NCBI GenBank assembly: GCA_023146355.1
Contig: JAGLCH010000313.1
Coordinates: forward strand, 1 to 8,155
DNA: 8,155 nucleotides
Source: Bacteriovoracaceae bacterium
GTDB lineage: Bacteria > Bdellovibrionota > Bacteriovoracia > Bacteriovoracales > Bacteriovoracaceae
Direction: 5' to 3'
Shown: piece after piece, positions 6,274 to 8,155 of the stretch
How the letters are laid out: the number at the start of each line of letters is the position of its first letter
Numbering within the stretch: position 1 is the stretch's first letter
Position numbers and translations under genes: made by a program
Notes under the pieces: model-generated
What the model saw: the letters and a program-made list of their open reading frames with translations, nothing else
What the model was told of the DNA's origin: nothing
Database searches by the model: none

Positions 6274-7184
6274 ATGATTATACCGTGTACAACTTTATTC
6301 TGTAGGATTTCATCTTTGTACAGGGTATGAAATGAATCTGATTTTTCGATAAAGTTTTTAAGGACAGAATAGGAAAAGTTGAGGATCTCATTATTGAGGT
6401 CAGAATAGACGCCTGCAATATGTGAAGTTGTGATTAAATTGTTAAGTTGAAACTGTTCAAAGTTTACTGGCTCATCCTCAAATACATCTAAGTAAGCGAA
6501 AGACTCTTTATTCATTTTTAAAAATGTTATCAAGCAGCTCTGATCAATGAGTTTTCCTCTCGCGCCGTTAATTATGAGGACATCTTTTTTTAATTTGCCA
6601 ATTTTCTCACGATCAAGAAAACAATGACTCGTTTGATTTAGGCCGGTTGCAAAAATCACAGCATCTGCTTCTGAAAGCTTTAATGTATTGGCATTTTTAT
6701 ATGGGTCATAGGAAAATACTTCTTTGACGATTGGGCCAAGTGATTGTTGTATTTGTTGTCCAATATGGCCGACACCAATAAGTTGAACTTTAAGCTTACT
6801 CAAATCTTTTCTCACCCACGTTCTCTTTTTCGACCATTTTTTTTGGTTGGGAATTTGAACATAGTGTCCTAGGAGTGCACTTAGGGAGTAGCTCGCAACA
6901 GCATTTGCGCGAACAGTATGGCCAATAACGATAGGTGCATTTGTATTTGATAGATCTGCAAGTGAAAAGTTATCATAGCCAGAATTAGGGTGAATGATAA
7001 GCTTCACCTTACTTAAATCATAATCAGTAAGTGATGTATGAGTGTTAGTAATTAGAACATTAGCATCGCCTGGAGTTTCAAGGTATTCTACATCTAGAGT
7101 TTTGAGAAGCACTGCCTCTCTTTCTCTAAAATCATCTCCTTGATAGGGAGATATTGCGGTGCGAAATACTTTTAGTTTTTCCAT
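6270..7184 (-). CDS. D-isomer-specific 2-hydroxyacid dehydrogenase, NAD-dependent, substrate unknown
   Basis: This family interconverts 2-oxoacids and D-2-hydroxyacids with NAD(H). Using ATG 7184, the protein is 304 residues. An N-terminal substrate-side segment (about 1-100, with HPNSGYDN at 65-72) precedes the Rossmann domain with GVGHIG (137-142) and D160, which suggests NAD preference. The catalytic triad is complete: R209 in NGARGKLID, E238 in DVFEDEP and H255 in TSHIAG. The usual NAxSVAE helix is altered (NAVASYSL at 94-101). AAGGA at 7190-7194 lies 5 nt before ATG 7184; a longer reading from 7238 would run through the promoter region and has no such site. The gene overlaps aat by 4 bp and is divergent from map. 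The sequence does not separate phosphoglycerate-, erythronate-phosphate- or lactate-type enzymes; serA or pdxB should not be assumed. Confidence 0.9.
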   Translation of the reverse strand: MEKLKVFRTAISPYQGDDFREREAVLLKTLDVEYLETPGDANVLITNTHTSLTDYDLSKVKLIIHPNSGYDNFSLADLSNTNAPIVIGHTVRANAVASYSLSALLGHYVQIPNQKKWSKKRTWVRKDLSKLKVQLIGVGHIGQQIQQSLGPIVKEVFSYDPYKNANTLKLSEADAVIFATGLNQTSHCFLDREKIGKLKKDVLIINGARGKLIDQSCLITFLKMNKESFAYLDVFEDEPVNFEQFQLNNLITTSHIAGVYSDLNNEILNFSYSVLKNFIEKSDSFHTLYKDEILQNKVVHGIII

Positions 7185-7189
7185 CTTTG

Positions 7190-7194
7190 TCCTT
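7190..7194 (-). promoter_or_regulatory. Ribosome-binding site that fixes the dehydrogenase start
   Basis: AAGGA on the minus strand, 5 nt before ATG 7184-7182. This supports starting the dehydrogenase there, 18 codons inside the longest possible reading frame. Confidence 0.8.
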
Positions 7195-7219
7195 GTAATC
7201 AGCATTAATAAAGTATAAT
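7193..7219 (+). promoter_or_regulatory. Candidate promoter of map
   Basis: A perfect TATAAT at 7214-7219 gives a predicted transcription start near 7226 and a leader of about 35 nt. The best upstream hexamer is TTGTAA (7193-7198) at a short 15-nt spacing; TTGTCC at 7187-7192 is too far. The -10 is convincing, the -35 is not. CAGAGG (7246-7251) is the ribosome-binding site, 9 nt before ATG 7261. Confidence 0.55.
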
Positions 7220-7238
7220 ATTTTTGCCATATTTTCAA
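7212..7238 (-). promoter_or_regulatory. Candidate promoter of the dehydrogenase-aat operon
   Basis: On the minus strand TTGAAA (7233-7238) and TATACT (7212-7217) are separated by 15 nt, each one mismatch from consensus. Transcription would begin near 7205, leaving a leader of about 21 nt to ATG 7184. The -10 shares bases with the map -10 on the other strand. Confidence 0.45.
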
Positions 7239-7260
7239 TGCTGCACAGAGGTTTCATAAC

Positions 7261-8061
7261 ATGAATGATAAACTGATACATATAAAGTCTGAACGCGAAA
7301 TTGAGCTAATGAGGAAGTCCTGCAAGCTTGCTGCGAACACTCTAAAATTCATCGAGCCGCATGTTAGGCCAGGCATTTCAACAGAAGAGCTAAATACACT
7401 TTGTCATAAATATATTCTTGATCACGATGCATATCCATCACCCCTTAATTACCATGGTTTTCCAAAGTCGATCTGTACTTCTGTAAATGAAGTTATTTGC
7501 CATGGCATTCCTTCAAAGAAGGTCGTTCTTAAGGATGGGGATATCGTAAATATTGATGTTACCGTATTTCTTAATAAGTTTCATGGGGACACTAATAGGA
7601 CATTTTATGTTGGTGAGGTTGCTCCCGAGATTCAAACTCTGGTTGAGATTACTCACAAATGCCTTTACCTTGGTATTGAGCAGGTTCGTCCTGGTGCCAA
7701 AACTGGAGATATTGGTCAGGTTATTGAAGACTATGCTCATGATCATGATTACTCCGTGGTTGAAGAATATTGTGGACATGGCATTGGAAGAAATTTTCAC
7801 GAGGAGCCTCAGATTGTTCACTTCGGCCCAGCTGGAGTTGGCCCGGAGATGAGAGCTGGTATGACTTTTACGATTGAGCCTATGGTAAACCTCGGAAAGC
7901 GACATAATCGTGTACTAAAAGACAAGTGGACAGTTGTGACTAAAGATAAAAAGCAGTCGGCCCAATTTGAGCACACACTTCTTGTTACTGAAAGTGGAGT
8001 GGAGATTTTAACCCTCCCTGATACTCCATTTGAAAGACAATTTGAGAGCGAGCTAATATAG
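7261..8061 (+). CDS. map: Methionine aminopeptidase, type I
   Basis: Map removes initiator methionine from new proteins when the second residue is small, acting at the ribosome with two divalent metal ions. The 266 residues match the single-domain type Ia form (E. coli 264), with no N-terminal zinc-finger or SEC-C extension and no type II insertion. All five metal ligands are visible: D99 and D110 (NIDVTVFLNKFHGDTNRTF), H173 (GHGIGRNFHEEP), E206 (FTIEPM) and E237 (SAQFEHT); H81 and H180 are the substrate-side histidines. Each is two residues later than in E. coli. The start is supported by CAGAGG 9 nt upstream. The gene is divergent from the dehydrogenase-aat operon. In many genomes map sits by secY or infA in the ribosomal protein cluster; here it does not, so other paralogs may exist. 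Confidence 0.98.
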   Translation: MNDKLIHIKSEREIELMRKSCKLAANTLKFIEPHVRPGISTEELNTLCHKYILDHDAYPSPLNYHGFPKSICTSVNEVICHGIPSKKVVLKDGDIVNIDVTVFLNKFHGDTNRTFYVGEVAPEIQTLVEITHKCLYLGIEQVRPGAKTGDIGQVIEDYAHDHDYSVVEEYCGHGIGRNFHEEPQIVHFGPAGVGPEMRAGMTFTIEPMVNLGKRHNRVLKDKWTVVTKDKKQSAQFEHTLLVTESGVEILTLPDTPFERQFESELI

Positions 8062-8067
8062 CTCGCT
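8047..8067 (+). terminator. Hairpin spanning the map stop codon, possible terminator
   Basis: AGCGAGCT (8047-8054) pairs perfectly with AGCTCGCT (8060-8067) around a 5-nt AATAT loop, and the TAG stop lies at the loop/3'-arm junction (8059-8061). Only TTAT follows instead of a T-run, and U-rich sequence resumes about 25 nt later. It could be an imperfect terminator or an mRNA-stabilising hairpin. Confidence 0.5.
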
Positions 8068-8155
8068 TATAAGCTAAAACATGTTTCTTGTTTATATATC
8101 TTCTTTATTGTTTCACCACAAAACTGTCCAATTGACTGGATTATCTCTTTTTTTT
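8062..8155. other. AT-rich non-coding end of the window
   Basis: After map there is a 10-bp palindrome GCTTATAAGC (8065-8074), then T-rich sequence ending in a T-run at 8149-8155. I see no start codon with a ribosome-binding site and no complete terminator stem before the window ends. Confidence 0.5.

Noticed and set aside
6277..6282. Perfect TATAAT on the minus strand just before aat
   Set aside because: No -35 lies at a usual distance, and the predicted start site would fall just past the aat ATG, so it would not make a usable aat message from that codon.
7185..7238. Longer N-terminus for the dehydrogenase from ATG 7238
   Set aside because: It would translate through the predicted promoter, has no ribosome-binding site, and ATG 7184 has AAGGA at ideal spacing.
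7513..7905. 130-codon open frame antisense to map
   Set aside because: It is entirely inside the conserved map gene, with Ser/Asn/Leu-rich shadow composition and no recognisable motif.
8126..8155. Terminator or new promoter at the window end
   Set aside because: The TCCA/TGGA stem is four base pairs, and TTGACT at 8132-8137 has its would-be -10 outside the window.

Overview
The window is an AT-rich bacterial chromosomal segment carrying eight genes, all of which look intact and most of which are housekeeping. Gene content, moderate-to-low GC and gene style fit a Gram-negative proteobacterium in the broad sense. A Bdellovibrionota/Bacteriovoracales-like host is my best guess, inferred from general resemblance and not from any marker gene. 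I see no mobile element, rRNA, tRNA, CRISPR array or integration scar.

Layout from left to right. (1) 59-988 (+): a secreted NodB-family polysaccharide deacetylase, followed by a strong rho-independent terminator. (2) 1097-3990 (-): the acetate overflow/acetyl-phosphate operon, transcribed pta then ackA with a 23-nt gap. Pta is a compact form in which a P-loop domain joins the catalytic domain directly. (3) 4111-4422 (-): a small [2Fe-2S] ferredoxin. (4) 4572-5561 (+): an RpoH-type (heat-shock, sigma-32) sigma factor with an acidic N-terminal extension, divergent from the ferredoxin. (5) 5608-7184 (-): a D-2-hydroxyacid dehydrogenase followed by aat (leucyl/phenylalanyl-tRNA--protein transferase), overlapping by 4 bp. 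(6) 7261-8061 (+): map (type I methionine aminopeptidase), divergent from the dehydrogenase across a 76-bp region where the two promoters appear to overlap. The last 94 bases hold no recognisable gene.

How the genes may work together. Pta and AckA interconvert acetyl-CoA, acetyl-phosphate and acetate with ATP yield. RpoH, Aat and Map all concern protein quality or protein N-termini: Map removes initiator Met, Aat adds a destabilising Leu/Phe that marks proteins for ClpS/ClpAP-type degradation, and RpoH directs stress transcription. Whether that clustering is functional is unproven. The deacetylase acts outside the cytoplasm, most likely on peptidoglycan or another N-acetylated glycan.

I did not find a clearly new biological system. 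The points most worth checking are the shortened Pta architecture, the insertions and altered second metal motif of the deacetylase, the sigma factor's N-terminal extension and poor ribosome-binding site, and the shared divergent promoter between map and the dehydrogenase.
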